From assembly GCA_017503065.1 (NCBI GenBank), contig JAFVTT010000004.1, positions 1 through 57,982 on the forward strand: a DNA stretch of 57,982 nt, read 5' to 3'. Source of the DNA: Bacteroidaceae bacterium (GTDB taxonomy: Bacteria > Bacteroidota > Bacteroidia > Bacteroidales > Bacteroidaceae). Position 1 is the stretch's first letter; each line of letters starts with the position of its first letter. Shown here in pieces: positions 40,666-49,564 of this stretch. Below the pieces are notes generated by a model. That model had not been told where the DNA came from and searched no databases. It saw nothing but the letters and a program-made list of their open reading frames with translations. Both the position numbers and the translations under genes were made by a program.

Positions 40666-40884
40666 ATGGGAGACAAGTATCAGATACCTTATACCAACGC
40701 ATGCATCAGGGCATTTGCCAAGCGCTTCAACCTCTCTGTCAAGGTGGCGTTTGATTACCTGTATGCTTTCAAGGGAATTGACTTCCTTGTCGAGTTCTAC
40801 GAGATAGAACACTTGCAATCCATAGACGATGCCGTAGACGACCTGATTGTATGTTGTGCTAATAACGGGGGGACACTAAGATGA
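40666..40884 (+). CDS. DUF3791-like small protein
   Basis: 72 residues. The pattern is acidic-hydrophobic: F-A-K-R-F-N-L-S-V-K-V-A-F-D-Y-L, then I-D-F-L-V-E-F-Y-E-I-E-H-L-Q-S-I-D-D-A-V-D-D-L. This matches DUF3791, a small helical protein usually found in gene clusters with the toxin-like DUF3990. The start is the ATG at 40666, since the TATCTTTG box at 40622 lies between it and an upstream in-frame ATG. It overlaps the next small gene by 4 nt (ATGA), so the two are co-translated. No DUF3990-like gene is adjacent. Confidence 0.78.
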   Translation: MGDKYQIPYTNACIRAFAKRFNLSVKVAFDYLYAFKGIDFLVEFYEIEHLQSIDDAVDDLIVCCANNGGTLR

Positions 40885-41090
40885 TTACCACTGCTCAGAG
40901 AAACTTCCTGGTAAACCATGCCGTTGACCAACTCACGGAATCTGTCATAAAGGACAATGGTTCTGACTTGACCTCAGCACTGAAAACTGTTTACGACTCC
41001 AAAGTGTACAGATTGCTGCAGGATAACGAGGGCGAACTTTACACGCAAAGCCCATCCTATCTATATGAACTATTGAGGCAGGAGATATAA
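40881..41090 (+). CDS. Small protein paired with DUF3791
   Basis: 69 residues, mostly helical. It contains L-T-S-A-L-K-T-V-Y-D-S-K-V-Y-R-L-L-Q-D and Y-T-Q-S-P-S-Y-L-Y-E-L-L-R-Q-E-I, a pattern I associate with the small partner protein next to DUF3791 genes (from memory, not verified). The start overlaps the stop of the DUF3791 gene (ATGA). It is followed by a short AAGGCATTTTGCCT hairpin (41092-41106). An antitoxin-like or regulatory role is possible but unproven. Confidence 0.72.
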   Translation: MITTAQRNFLVNHAVDQLTESVIKDNGSDLTSALKTVYDSKVYRLLQDNEGELYTQSPSYLYELLRQEI

Positions 41091-41156
41091 TAAAGGCATT
41101 TTGCCTGCTTGTCTTTATCTCCGCTCCTTATATACATCTTATATATATTATAACGC

Positions 41157-41894
41157 ATGCGATATATATCTTTCTTTATCCTGACGCTCCTGTCCCTGAC
41201 ATGCATGGCACAGACGATGCCCTCGCTCAGGCCCGAGGTGACGTACACCAATCCCGAGGGAACGGTGCTGACGGGCAGTTACCCCGATGACCTGCAACTG
41301 ACGGAGATACAGAACGCTCCGCTCAACGGCATCTTTCTGGCCAATCCCCAGGATATGGACGGTTGGGACGTAACGTACGACTGGGTGGTGATGGTGGATA
41401 CCGTTACTGGTTCCATGGGCAACAACTTCTTTGAACTGGTGCACCGCTTTGAGGAAAATCTTGACTATGATTTCATACACAAGGGAACCTACAAAGTGCG
41501 TCTGAAGGCCACCTTCACCAATGGCGAAATGACGTGGGAATATCCCTCGGAAGACATGGACTCCATCATCTTCCAATTGCAGATAAGCGGCAGCAAACTC
41601 GAGTTCCCCAACACGTTCACTCCCAACGGCGACGGACAGAACGACATCCTCCGTGCCAAGGAATACCAGAGCATAGTGGAGTTCCATGCCGCCGTGTTCA
41701 ACCGTTGGGGCCAGCGCCTCTACCAGTGGGACGATGTAGCCGAGGGCTGGGACGGACGTGTAGGAGGCAATTACGTGCGCAACGGTGCCTACTACCTTGT
41801 GGTCAATGCCAAGGGAGCGGACGGCACCAAGTACCGCCTGAAGAAAACCATAAATGTGTTCACGCACAAGAACCAGGATTATGTGGAGGAGTGA
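41157..41894 (+). CDS. Secreted protein with type B (CHU_C) sorting domain
   Basis: 245 residues. A signal peptide ends at C-M-A-Q. A PKD-like or beta-rich N-terminal domain spans about residues 30-145 (Y-D-W-V-V-M-V-D-T-V-T-G, K-V-R-L-K-A-T-F). The last 90 residues are a gliding-motility-associated C-terminal domain: F-P-N-T-F-T-P-N-G-D-G-Q-N-D, then F-N-R-W-G-Q-R-L-Y and W-D-G-R-V-G-G-N-Y-V-R-N-G-A-Y-Y, which is the type B signal for type IX secretion. It is probably a cell-surface protein. It is 12 nt upstream of uvrA on the same strand; co-transcription is possible but the functions are unrelated. Confidence 0.92.
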   Translation: MRYISFFILTLLSLTCMAQTMPSLRPEVTYTNPEGTVLTGSYPDDLQLTEIQNAPLNGIFLANPQDMDGWDVTYDWVVMVDTVTGSMGNNFFELVHRFEENLDYDFIHKGTYKVRLKATFTNGEMTWEYPSEDMDSIIFQLQISGSKLEFPNTFTPNGDGQNDILRAKEYQSIVEFHAAVFNRWGQRLYQWDDVAEGWDGRVGGNYVRNGAYYLVVNAKGADGTKYRLKKTINVFTHKNQDYVEE

Positions 41895-41906
41895 GGGGTC
41901 TTGCTT

Positions 41907-44726
41907 ATGTCAAACACCAAAATCATAGTTGAAGGCGCCAGGGAACACAACCTGAAGAACGTGGACGTGGAGATACCGCGCGGTTCGCTCACCGTGATAA
42001 CGGGACTGAGCGGGTCGGGTAAGTCCAGTCTTGCCTTCGATACCATATATGCCGAGGGTCAGCGTAGGTACATAGAGACCTTCTCGGCTTACGCACGCAA
42101 CTTCCTCGGAGGCATGTCGCGCCCCGATGTGGACAAGGTCAGCGGTCTCTCGCCCGTCATCAGCATAGAGCAGAAGACCACCAACCGCAATCCACGCTCC
42201 ACTGTGGGCACCACTACCGAGATTTACGACTTCCTCCGTCTGCTCTATGCCCGTGTGGGCGAGGCCTATTCCTATGTTAGCGGAGAGAAGATGGTCCGCT
42301 ACACCGAGGAACAGATTGTTGCCCTTCTGCTGGAGAGGTACGAGGGACGGCGTGTCTACATCCTTGCCCCTGTGGTGCAGAACCGCAAGGGACACTACCG
42401 CGAACTTCTGGAGAGCGTGCGCAAGAAAGGCTACCTCTATGCCCGCATTGACGGGGAGATGGAGGAACTCCTGCCCGACATGCAACTGGACCGCTACAAG
42501 AACCACGACATAGAGGTGGTGGTGGACCGTCTGCGTGTTGCCGAAAAGGACGGCGAGCGCCTGCGCCAAAGCGTGTCCACCGCCATGCAGCAGGGTGGGG
42601 GACTCATCATGGTCTTCGACATGGAAACGGGCGAGGTGCGACATTATAGCCGCCGCCTCATGTGTCCCACCAGCGGCATAGCATACCGCGACCCTGCTCC
42701 GCACGACTTTTCGTTCAACTCCCCCCAGGGTGCCTGCCCCCGATGCAAGGGTCTTGGCATGGTGTCCCTCATTGACGAGGAAAAGGTCTTCCCCGACCCG
42801 AAACTGAGCGTCCGCCAGGGTGGCATAGCCCCTCTGGGCAAGGCGCGACAGGCCATGATATTCTGGCAGATTCAGGCAGTGTTGGAAAGATACGACGCCA
42901 CGCTGGACACCCCCATAGGGCAGTTGCCGCGCGAGGCCATGGACGAGATACTGAACGGCAGTCCCGAGCGTCTCCGCATACCTGCCTCCGTGGCACGAAC
43001 CTCGAGCGACTATTTCACCGATTACGACGGCCTCGTGAAGTACATCCGACAGATGCTGGACTCTGACATGAGTGCATCGGCACAGAAGTGGGCCGACCAG
43101 TTCAACCGTACAGCACAATGTCCCGAATGTCACGGACAGCGCCTCAGAAAGGAGTCCCTGCATTTCTTCATTGCCGGCAAGAACATTGCCCAACTGGCAG
43201 AGATGGACCTGGGCGAACTCTACGAATGGCTCATGTCGCTGGACAAGCACCTCAACGACCACCAGCGCAAGATAGCGCCCGAGATACTGAAGGAACTCTG
43301 CACACGCCTGCGCTTCCTCCTGGACATAGGTCTGGAGTATCTCTCGCTTTCCCGTTCGAGCGTCTCGCTCAGCGGTGGAGAGAGCCAGCGCATACGTCTG
43401 GCCACACAGATAGGTTCGCAACTGGTGAACGTGCTATACATTCTGGACGAACCCTCCATAGGCCTTCATCAGAAGGACAACAGCCGTCTGATTGCCTCGC
43501 TGAAGTCCCTGCGCGACATCGGCAACTCGGTCATCGTGGTGGAGCACGACCAGGAGATGATGGAGAATGCCGACTGGATAGTGGACATAGGTCCGCGTGC
43601 CGGACGTGCCGGCGGACATGTGGTGTATCAGGGCACTTATCCCGATATGCTCAAGGCAGACACCCTGACCAGCGGCTACCTCTCCGGCAGACTCCGCATA
43701 GAGGTTCCTGCCGTGCGCCGCGAGGGCAACGGAAAGAGCATCACCATACACGGGGCTCGTGGCAACAACCTGAAGGACGTTACCGCCACTTTCCCCCTGG
43801 GCAAACTCATCTGCATCACAGGCGTGAGCGGTTCGGGAAAGAGCACGCTCATCAACGATACCCTGCATCCCATCCTCTCGCAGCACTTCTACCGCTCGCT
43901 TACCGACCCCTTGCCATACGACTCGGTGGAGGGACTGGAGAACGTGGACAAGGTGGTGGACGTTGACCAGACTCCCTTGGGACGAACCCCGAGGAGCAAC
44001 CCTGCCACGTACACCAACGTGTTCAACGACATACGCAACCTCTTCGTGGACCTCCCCGAGGCAAAGATAAGGGGCTACAAGCCGGGACGCTTCTCCTTCA
44101 ACGTGAAGGGCGGACGGTGCGAGACCTGTTCGGGCAACGGATACAAGAGCATAGAGATGAACTTCCTGCCCGACGTGATGGTCCCCTGCGAGGAGTGCCG
44201 TGGCAAGCGCTACAACCGCGAGACACTGGAGGTGCGCTTCCGTGGCAAGAGCATTGCCGACATACTGGACATGACCATAAACCAGGCCGTGGAGTTCTTC
44301 GAGAACCAACCGAACATCCTGCAGAAGATAAAGGTGCTTCAGGACGTGGGCCTTGGCTACGTGAAACTCGGTCAGCCGAGCACCACCCTGTCGGGAGGCG
44401 AGAGCCAGCGCGTGAAACTGGCCACCGAACTGGCCAAGCGCGACACGGGTCGTACCCTGTACATCCTGGACGAGCCCACCACTGGTCTGCACTTCGAGGA
44501 CATCCGCGTGCTCCTCTCCGTGCTGAACCGTCTTGTGGACAAGGGCAACACCGTGGTCATCGTGGAGCACAACCTGGACATCATCAAGGCTGCCGACCAC
44601 ATCATAGAGATGGGTCCCGAAGGAGGCCGCCGTGGCGGACAGATACTCTTCTCCGGCACCCCCGAGGAGATGGTAAAGGCCGGCATAGGCTACACGGCAC
44701 CATACCTGAAGGAAATGCTGAAATGA
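41907..44726 (+). CDS. uvrA: Excinuclease ABC subunit A
   Basis: 939 residues, full length. Two ABC modules: the first with Walker A G-L-S-G-S-G-K-S-S-L-A and signature L-S-G-G-E-S-Q-R, the second with G-V-S-G-S-G-K-S-T-L and a second L-S-G-G-E-S-Q-R. The C-terminal zinc finger is C-E-T-C-S-G-N-G with C-E-E-C-R-G-K-R. The first zinc-finger region is degenerate (C-P-T-S-G... then C-P-R-C-K-G-L-G). The ATG at 41907 was preferred over a TTG two codons earlier. UvrA2 finds bulky DNA lesions and loads UvrB, encoded at 35208-37241. The stop runs into GGTGAGCGG repeats. Confidence 0.98.
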   Translation: MSNTKIIVEGAREHNLKNVDVEIPRGSLTVITGLSGSGKSSLAFDTIYAEGQRRYIETFSAYARNFLGGMSRPDVDKVSGLSPVISIEQKTTNRNPRSTVGTTTEIYDFLRLLYARVGEAYSYVSGEKMVRYTEEQIVALLLERYEGRRVYILAPVVQNRKGHYRELLESVRKKGYLYARIDGEMEELLPDMQLDRYKNHDIEVVVDRLRVAEKDGERLRQSVSTAMQQGGGLIMVFDMETGEVRHYSRRLMCPTSGIAYRDPAPHDFSFNSPQGACPRCKGLGMVSLIDEEKVFPDPKLSVRQGGIAPLGKARQAMIFWQIQAVLERYDATLDTPIGQLPREAMDEILNGSPERLRIPASVARTSSDYFTDYDGLVKYIRQMLDSDMSASAQKWADQFNRTAQCPECHGQRLRKESLHFFIAGKNIAQLAEMDLGELYEWLMSLDKHLNDHQRKIAPEILKELCTRLRFLLDIGLEYLSLSRSSVSLSGGESQRIRLATQIGSQLVNVLYILDEPSIGLHQKDNSRLIASLKSLRDIGNSVIVVEHDQEMMENADWIVDIGPRAGRAGGHVVYQGTYPDMLKADTLTSGYLSGRLRIEVPAVRREGNGKSITIHGARGNNLKDVTATFPLGKLICITGVSGSGKSTLINDTLHPILSQHFYRSLTDPLPYDSVEGLENVDKVVDVDQTPLGRTPRSNPATYTNVFNDIRNLFVDLPEAKIRGYKPGRFSFNVKGGRCETCSGNGYKSIEMNFLPDVMVPCEECRGKRYNRETLEVRFRGKSIADILDMTINQAVEFFENQPNILQKIKVLQDVGLGYVKLGQPSTTLSGGESQRVKLATELAKRDTGRTLYILDEPTTGLHFEDIRVLLSVLNRLVDKGNTVVIVEHNLDIIKAADHIIEMGPEGGRRGGQILFSGTPEEMVKAGIGYTAPYLKEMLK

Positions 44727-44775
44727 ACGGGTAACGGTGAGCGGTGAGCGGTGAGCGGATGAGCGGACAAACGGA
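44727..44775 (+). repeat. GCGGTGA repeats after the uvrA stop
   Basis: GGTAACGGTGAGCGGTGAGC and then GGTGAGCGGATGAGCGGAC, directly after the TGA stop. Same family as the arrays at 10.1, 22.9-23.2 and 34.8-35.2 kb. Confidence 0.85.
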
Positions 44776-44872
44776 AGCCGTGTAAATCTGTTGCATCTGT
44801 GTCATCAGTGCTCCATGCCAACCTAAAGTAACCTCTAACCGAATACATTATCTATATATAATATATAAAGCA

Positions 44873-46420
44873 ATGAAACAACTCTCAGTTCTTTCCATGG
44901 CTGCTATGGCGGCCCTGTCGGCACAGGCTCAGAGCCAGCGCCCGAACATCGTCTACATCATGACGGACGACCACACAGCCCAGGCACTCAGTGCATACGG
45001 CAACAGTCACTTGCAGACCCCCAACCTCGACCGCATTGCCGAGGAGGGCGTCCTGTTCCGCAACAGTTTCGTCGCCAACAGCCTCTCAGGTCCCAGCCGT
45101 GCGTGCATGCTCACCGGCAAGCACAGCCACATCAATGGTTTTACCAACAACGAGCACGGTATCTTCGACGGTTCACAGCAGACAATGCCCAAACTCCTGC
45201 AGGCTGCCGGCTACCAGACGGCACTCATAGGCAAGTGGCACCTGGTGAGCGAACCCACAGGCTTTGACCATTGGGACATCCTCATAGGTCAGGGCGAGTA
45301 CTACAACCCTCTTTTCCACCACCAGGATGGCAGCAAGTCCATCGAAAAGGGTTATTGTACCAACGTCATCACCGACAAGGCCATCAACTGGATGGAGCAG
45401 CGCGACAAGGACCGTCCCTTCATCCTGTTTGTACACCACAAGGCATGCCACCGCAACTGGTTGCCCGAGTTGAAGTACCTGCGCGAGTATGAAGACCAGA
45501 CCTTCGAGAAACCTGCCAACTTCTGGGACAACTACGAGGGACGTATTGCCGCACAGCAACAGGAAATGGCCATCGCCTCCAACCACGACATGGACCTTGC
45601 CTACGATACCAAGGCTTATCTGCCCGGTGACCAGACACGTCTGTCCCAGGCCTATATCAACTACGTGGAGCGTCTGGAACCCGAACTGAAGAAGCAGTAC
45701 TGGACCTTCTACGACAGCATTTCATGCGACTTCAAGCGCCAGAACCTCACAGGCAAGGACCTGGTGGAGTGGAAGTACCAGCGCTACATGCGCGACTATG
45801 CCAAGGTGACCCGCACTTTGGACGATAACGTGGGCCGACTGATGGACTACTTGCGCGAGAACGGTATGCTGGAGAACACCCTCGTTGTCTACACCTCTGA
45901 CCAGGGCTTCTATATGGGCGAACACGGTTGGTTCGACAAGCGCTTCATGTACGAGGAGAGCCTGTCCACACCTCTGCTCATGCGTCTGCCCGACGGTTAC
46001 AAGCGTCGTGGTGAGATTACCGACATGGTGCAGAACATCGACTATGCCCCCACCTTCCTGGAAATGGCAGGCGTTAAGGTTCCCTCCGACATTCAGGGCA
46101 AGAGCCTCGTTCCCCTGCTCAAGGGCGAGAAGACCATCGGCAAGTGGCGCGATGCCATCTACTACCACTTCCACGAGTATCCCGCAGAACATGCCGTGAA
46201 GCGTCACTATGGCGTCCGCACCGAACGCTACAAGTTGATTCACTTCTACAACGACATCGACACATGGGAACTCTATGACCTTAAGGAAGACCCCACAGAG
46301 ATGAAGAACGTCTATGATGACCCTGCCTATGCCAAGGTTCGCAAGCAGATGCACAAGAAACTTGCGCAGATGCAGAAGATGTATAAGGATCCCATTGAGG
46401 AGACTATAGCAAAGAACTAA
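44873..46420 (+). CDS. Exported Ser-type sulfatase (GlcNAc-6-sulfatase-like)
   Basis: 515 residues with a signal peptide (to A-Q-A-Q). The sulfatase core begins N-I-V-Y-I-M-T-D-D (metal-binding Asp pair). The formylglycine motif is S-G-P-S-R (residues 72-76) followed by A-C-M-L-T-G-K, serine-type, so it needs the radical-SAM maturase (33613 here). I-G-K-W-H-L and Y-T-S-D-Q-G-F-Y-M-G-E-H-G-W-F-D-K-R-F hold further ligands, and W-E-L-Y-D-L-K-E-D-P is the typical C-terminal subdomain. The overall pattern resembles family S1 N-acetylglucosamine-6-O-sulfatases that act on mucin or glycosaminoglycan; the precise substrate is an inference. Confidence 0.93.
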   Translation: MKQLSVLSMAAMAALSAQAQSQRPNIVYIMTDDHTAQALSAYGNSHLQTPNLDRIAEEGVLFRNSFVANSLSGPSRACMLTGKHSHINGFTNNEHGIFDGSQQTMPKLLQAAGYQTALIGKWHLVSEPTGFDHWDILIGQGEYYNPLFHHQDGSKSIEKGYCTNVITDKAINWMEQRDKDRPFILFVHHKACHRNWLPELKYLREYEDQTFEKPANFWDNYEGRIAAQQQEMAIASNHDMDLAYDTKAYLPGDQTRLSQAYINYVERLEPELKKQYWTFYDSISCDFKRQNLTGKDLVEWKYQRYMRDYAKVTRTLDDNVGRLMDYLRENGMLENTLVVYTSDQGFYMGEHGWFDKRFMYEESLSTPLLMRLPDGYKRRGEITDMVQNIDYAPTFLEMAGVKVPSDIQGKSLVPLLKGEKTIGKWRDAIYYHFHEYPAEHAVKRHYGVRTERYKLIHFYNDIDTWELYDLKEDPTEMKNVYDDPAYAKVRKQMHKKLAQMQKMYKDPIEETIAKN

Positions 46421-46444
46421 TTTCAATATATAAGTATTGAAAAC

Positions 46445-46873
46445 ATGAATTATTGGATTATACCGGGAAGGAATGATGTTTTTAGGGTAGATGACTACTT
46501 TGAAACGAATGATGTCGTGGATTGGAAACAATCTCATTATTTATTTGAAGTGGGGGATATAGTATATATTTATGTTTCAGCTCCTATTTCAAGAATAAAA
46601 TATATGCTACGTGTTGAGAAGACAGACATTCCTTATGAGGATACCATGGTAGACACAGAGTATTGGGCAAGAAATCATCCCAAGGAAAAAGAATTGCAAC
46701 ACATTACTTATGTGAGGTTAAAGCTCCTTGGCAAGTGCGATACTCCTTTACTATCGTTAAAGACGTTGTCAGAATATGGTGTAACTTCACTCCAAGGTGC
46801 AAGACGTAATTTACCAAAAGAACTGATTGCACATATTCAACAGTGTTTTGAATGCTCTACAAAAAATGAATGA
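46445..46873 (+). CDS. EVE-domain (PUA-like) protein
   Basis: 142 residues. It begins M-N-Y-W-I-I-P-G, then V-V-D-W-K-Q-S, then V-G-D-I-V-Y-I-Y-V-S-A-P-I-S-R-I-K-Y, the hallmark of EVE domains, which bind modified bases and often accompany restriction-type genes. No nuclease is adjacent. The gene is markedly AT-richer than its neighbours, with codon use (AAA, GAT, ATT, TTA) unlike the sulfatase before it, suggesting recent transfer. Its end overlaps the sirtuin start (ATGAATGA) by 8 nt. Confidence 0.85.
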   Translation: MNYWIIPGRNDVFRVDDYFETNDVVDWKQSHYLFEVGDIVYIYVSAPISRIKYMLRVEKTDIPYEDTMVDTEYWARNHPKEKELQHITYVRLKLLGKCDTPLLSLKTLSEYGVTSLQGARRNLPKELIAHIQQCFECSTKNE

Positions 46874-47615
46874 TATAGTATCTACTCCCCTCCCTTGTGG
46901 AGGGGCAAGGGGGAGGGTCCGTATCATCGTCCTCACCGGTGCCGGCATGAGTGCCGAGAGCGGTATCAGCACCTTCCGTGATAGCGGAGGTCTTTGGGAA
47001 CAGTACAATGTGGAGGATGTTGCCACTCCCGAGGGGTGGGCAAGGGATCCCGAACTTGTCACCGAGTTCTACAACCTGCGCCGTCAGCAGATGCTCGACG
47101 CTCAACCCTGTCTGGGGCATAAGTTGCTGGCAGAGTTGGAACGTTTCCACGATGTGCAGATTATCACACAGAATGTGGACGACCTGCACGAGCGTGCTGG
47201 TAGCACCAATGTGATCCACCTGCATGGCGAACTGATGAAGGTGACCAGCAGCCAGGCGCCCAACGCCCCGTCGCAAATCATCACCCTCACCCCCGATAAT
47301 GCCGATGTGCAGTATGGCGATGAGGCTCCCGACGGCAGTCCTCTGCGCCCCTACATCGTATGGTTTGGCGAGGAGGTACCCAACATAGAGGTGGCGGCTG
47401 AACTCTGCATGCAGGCCGATGTGCTGGTGGTCATCGGCACAAGCCTCAATGTCTATCCTGCCGCCGGCCTTACCCGTTGTGTGCCACACGGCACGCCCAT
47501 CTGGCTCATCGACCCCAAACCCGTGCAATGGAATTCCTCCAGCACCTTCCGCCATTTGCAGATGGGTGCTTCCCAGGGCGTGGCGCAGTTCATGAAGGAG
47601 TTGTTGGAGGAGTAA
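46866..47615 (+). CDS. Sirtuin (NAD-dependent protein deacylase)
   Basis: 249 residues from the ATG that overlaps the EVE gene stop. Diagnostic parts: NAD-binding G-A-G-M-S-A-E-S-G-I-S-T-F-R-D-S-G-G-L-W, Q-N-V-D-D-L-H, catalytic His in H-L-H-G-E-L, and Y-I-V-W-F-G-E. The zinc Cys set typical of other sirtuins is absent (no CxxC in the insert), as in some short bacterial members. Residues ~6-18 (VSTPLPCGGARGRVR) are encoded by a 38-bp dispersed G-rich repeat, so the original start was probably replaced by it. An upstream in-frame ATG at 46827 is unlikely, since it lies inside the EVE gene. Confidence 0.92.
   Translation: MNDIVSTPLPCGGARGRVRIIVLTGAGMSAESGISTFRDSGGLWEQYNVEDVATPEGWARDPELVTEFYNLRRQQMLDAQPCLGHKLLAELERFHDVQIITQNVDDLHERAGSTNVIHLHGELMKVTSSQAPNAPSQIITLTPDNADVQYGDEAPDGSPLRPYIVWFGEEVPNIEVAAELCMQADVLVVIGTSLNVYPAAGLTRCVPHGTPIWLIDPKPVQWNSSSTFRHLQMGASQGVAQFMKELLEE
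46883..46920 (+). repeat. 38-bp G-rich repeat, copy 3
   Basis: TACTCCCCTCCCTTGTGGAG then GGGCAAGGGGGAGGGTCC. It forms the 5' end of the sirtuin gene. Same length and layout as 12006-12043 and 24646-24683. Confidence 0.85.
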
Positions 47616-47648
47616 GGTAGTAAGGATATTGAATGATTCTTAGGAAAA

Positions 47649-47688
47649 CAATACGGAGGTGCCTCGTTAGTGAGACACCTCCGTATTG
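47649..47688. terminator. Hairpin between sirtuin and M56 genes
   Basis: Stem CAATACGGAGGTG with CACCTCCGTATTG, plus an inner CTC/GAG pairing. It could terminate transcription from both sides. An imperfect inverted repeat (47727-47817) follows. Confidence 0.75.
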
Positions 47689-47863
47689 ATTATATTGCTG
47701 TCTTCATTGTGCTCTTAGGCGGAAGTGTGCATGCCATAGTGACGGTAAACTTTTGTTGTCGTATCAACAGACTTTGATGATAGTACAACAAAAAGCAACC
47801 ATTACCGGGTATGCACGAGGGTTTCTATGTCGGGGATTTGCCTGCTAAGCAATGCTGAAATCT

Positions 47864-49546
47864 TTATTTCTCGTGCACAAACTCATAGTTCGTGAGACCA
47901 CATTCCTTGAGCATGGCGGTTAGGCGATTTATGTGCTCTTGGGGGACACCATGGCAAACGTTGATGCGTATATGGTGGTCCTTCCTGTAGGAAATGTCCT
48001 TCAACAGGTTCTTGATGTTATAGGATTTCTGAGTCCATGTAATGTATTCGTATTGCTTGTGGTCAAAGGTCGCCTTTATGCCTTGGCTTTGAAAGATGCT
48101 GACGCGGAACGGGGCGTCTTTGGGAGGTGTGCCGGTTAGGAGTATGGTCAACTGAGGGTTCACACTTCCCTGAATGCCGGCAGGTATCTCAACGGGTTTG
48201 GTGATGAGGTTTATCACAACTGTTTCTCCCTCTTTACTCTGTTCTATCTTCTTAAGGGCAGAGGCAGGAAGGTCGGGTACATTGTGAAGATTGAACTCCA
48301 CTCCGTCGAGAAGCATCTTTGTTTTCTTGGCAGGAATTACAAAGGGGTAATCTGACTTTGGTCTGTCTTCAACAAACGATTTCCCCCAGGCTTCTATCCA
48401 TGCTCCTTTTGTCCATGATACCCTGTAAAAATCTCCATACTTTTTCATGATGGGATGTTTCTTCTGTTCATCTGTTAGAAACCATGCAGTAACCATTTTC
48501 TGTTCTTTGCTCTTCTCCTCGTCTGCCATGCTTGGCATGGCGGGAGCACCTTGCCCGGCATTGTCCCCGAGCGGCATGCCCGGCAGGTTTGCCTCTTCCG
48601 TTTTTGGCTTGGCGAATGCAACAACGGCTATACCCATGAATAGCGGTAGGAACAGGCCTTTGAGCATGAGCAGGCCTGATGATTTAGTCTTCTTCATCAT
48701 AATGATTCTGTCTTTTAGCGAACCGTGACTCAGGCTGTTTGTCACACTCTGCAGACGTGTTCCAAATGCCTTTATCACCAATAATTGTTGGTATCTCGTT
48801 GCATCGATGCCTAAATCCAGTACCGCCTTGTCTGCCTCATACTCGTGTACGGCTCTGAGGTCGCGTGCCAGCATCCATACGAGGGGGTTGAACCATTGTA
48901 GGGTGCATACGCTCTCCAGCAGGAGTATGTCCCATGAATGTCCCAAACGGATGTGTGCCTGTTCGTGCGTGAGGATGGGATGGCGTGAGTTTTCGTAATC
49001 CTTGGCGCTCATCACTATGTGGCGGAAGAAACTATATGGTGCGAAGTTGCCTCCGCGTATGATTATGCTGTTGCCGTATTTGTCCCTTGTCTTTATGCCG
49101 TGCCGAATGTCGTGGCGGAAAGCCAGTATCTGTCTGAGAACGGAGAAAAGATGCCATGCTATCCCCAGAACGTACAGAGTATAAAGGACGGTATGCCACG
49201 GGAATGGGGTGGATGGAGCGGGGGCATGTCCGATGTATTCTTTATTGTCTGGTGCCATGTAGGGACGATGCCTTTCCTCTGTGCTTCCAGGCGTCCGTGC
49301 CTGTGCCTCGGCCATGTCGTCCTCGGTTTCCGTGATGCGTGTGTCATCGGGAAGAAGCACCCATTCGGGCACAAGGCGTGACCTGTCCAGCGTGATTTGC
49401 CAAGCAGGCAGCACCAGTGAGGAAATGAGTATGGCAAGCAGTACTCCACGGTTGAACCTATGGAAGGTTTCATGGCTCAGGAGTACGAAGAAGCATCCGT
49501 ATAGCACGGACAACAGTATGGCGGATTTCAGCAGGAAGTATATCAT
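47864..49546 (-). CDS. BlaR1-type M56 membrane metallopeptidase
   Basis: 560 residues. Membrane helices at about 7-24, 33-50, 118-137 and 291-310. The zinc motif is H-E-Q-A-H (194-198), with a third ligand in H-E-Y-E-A-D. Behind the last helix there is a ~240-residue extracytoplasmic domain. Its last ~90 residues (YNIKNLLKDISYRKDHHIRIN...EHINRLTAMLKECGLTNYEF) look like the periplasmic domain of ExbD/TolR proteins. Together with the BlaI-type repressor just upstream it forms a sensor pair: signal binding outside triggers M56 proteolysis and release of repression. The signal is unknown; no beta-lactamase gene is nearby. Confidence 0.9.
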   Translation of the reverse strand: MIYFLLKSAILLSVLYGCFFVLLSHETFHRFNRGVLLAILISSLVLPAWQITLDRSRLVPEWVLLPDDTRITETEDDMAEAQARTPGSTEERHRPYMAPDNKEYIGHAPAPSTPFPWHTVLYTLYVLGIAWHLFSVLRQILAFRHDIRHGIKTRDKYGNSIIIRGGNFAPYSFFRHIVMSAKDYENSRHPILTHEQAHIRLGHSWDILLLESVCTLQWFNPLVWMLARDLRAVHEYEADKAVLDLGIDATRYQQLLVIKAFGTRLQSVTNSLSHGSLKDRIIMMKKTKSSGLLMLKGLFLPLFMGIAVVAFAKPKTEEANLPGMPLGDNAGQGAPAMPSMADEEKSKEQKMVTAWFLTDEQKKHPIMKKYGDFYRVSWTKGAWIEAWGKSFVEDRPKSDYPFVIPAKKTKMLLDGVEFNLHNVPDLPASALKKIEQSKEGETVVINLITKPVEIPAGIQGSVNPQLTILLTGTPPKDAPFRVSIFQSQGIKATFDHKQYEYITWTQKSYNIKNLLKDISYRKDHHIRINVCHGVPQEHINRLTAMLKECGLTNYEFVHEK

Positions 49547-49564
49547 AAGTCATCGGAATATATA

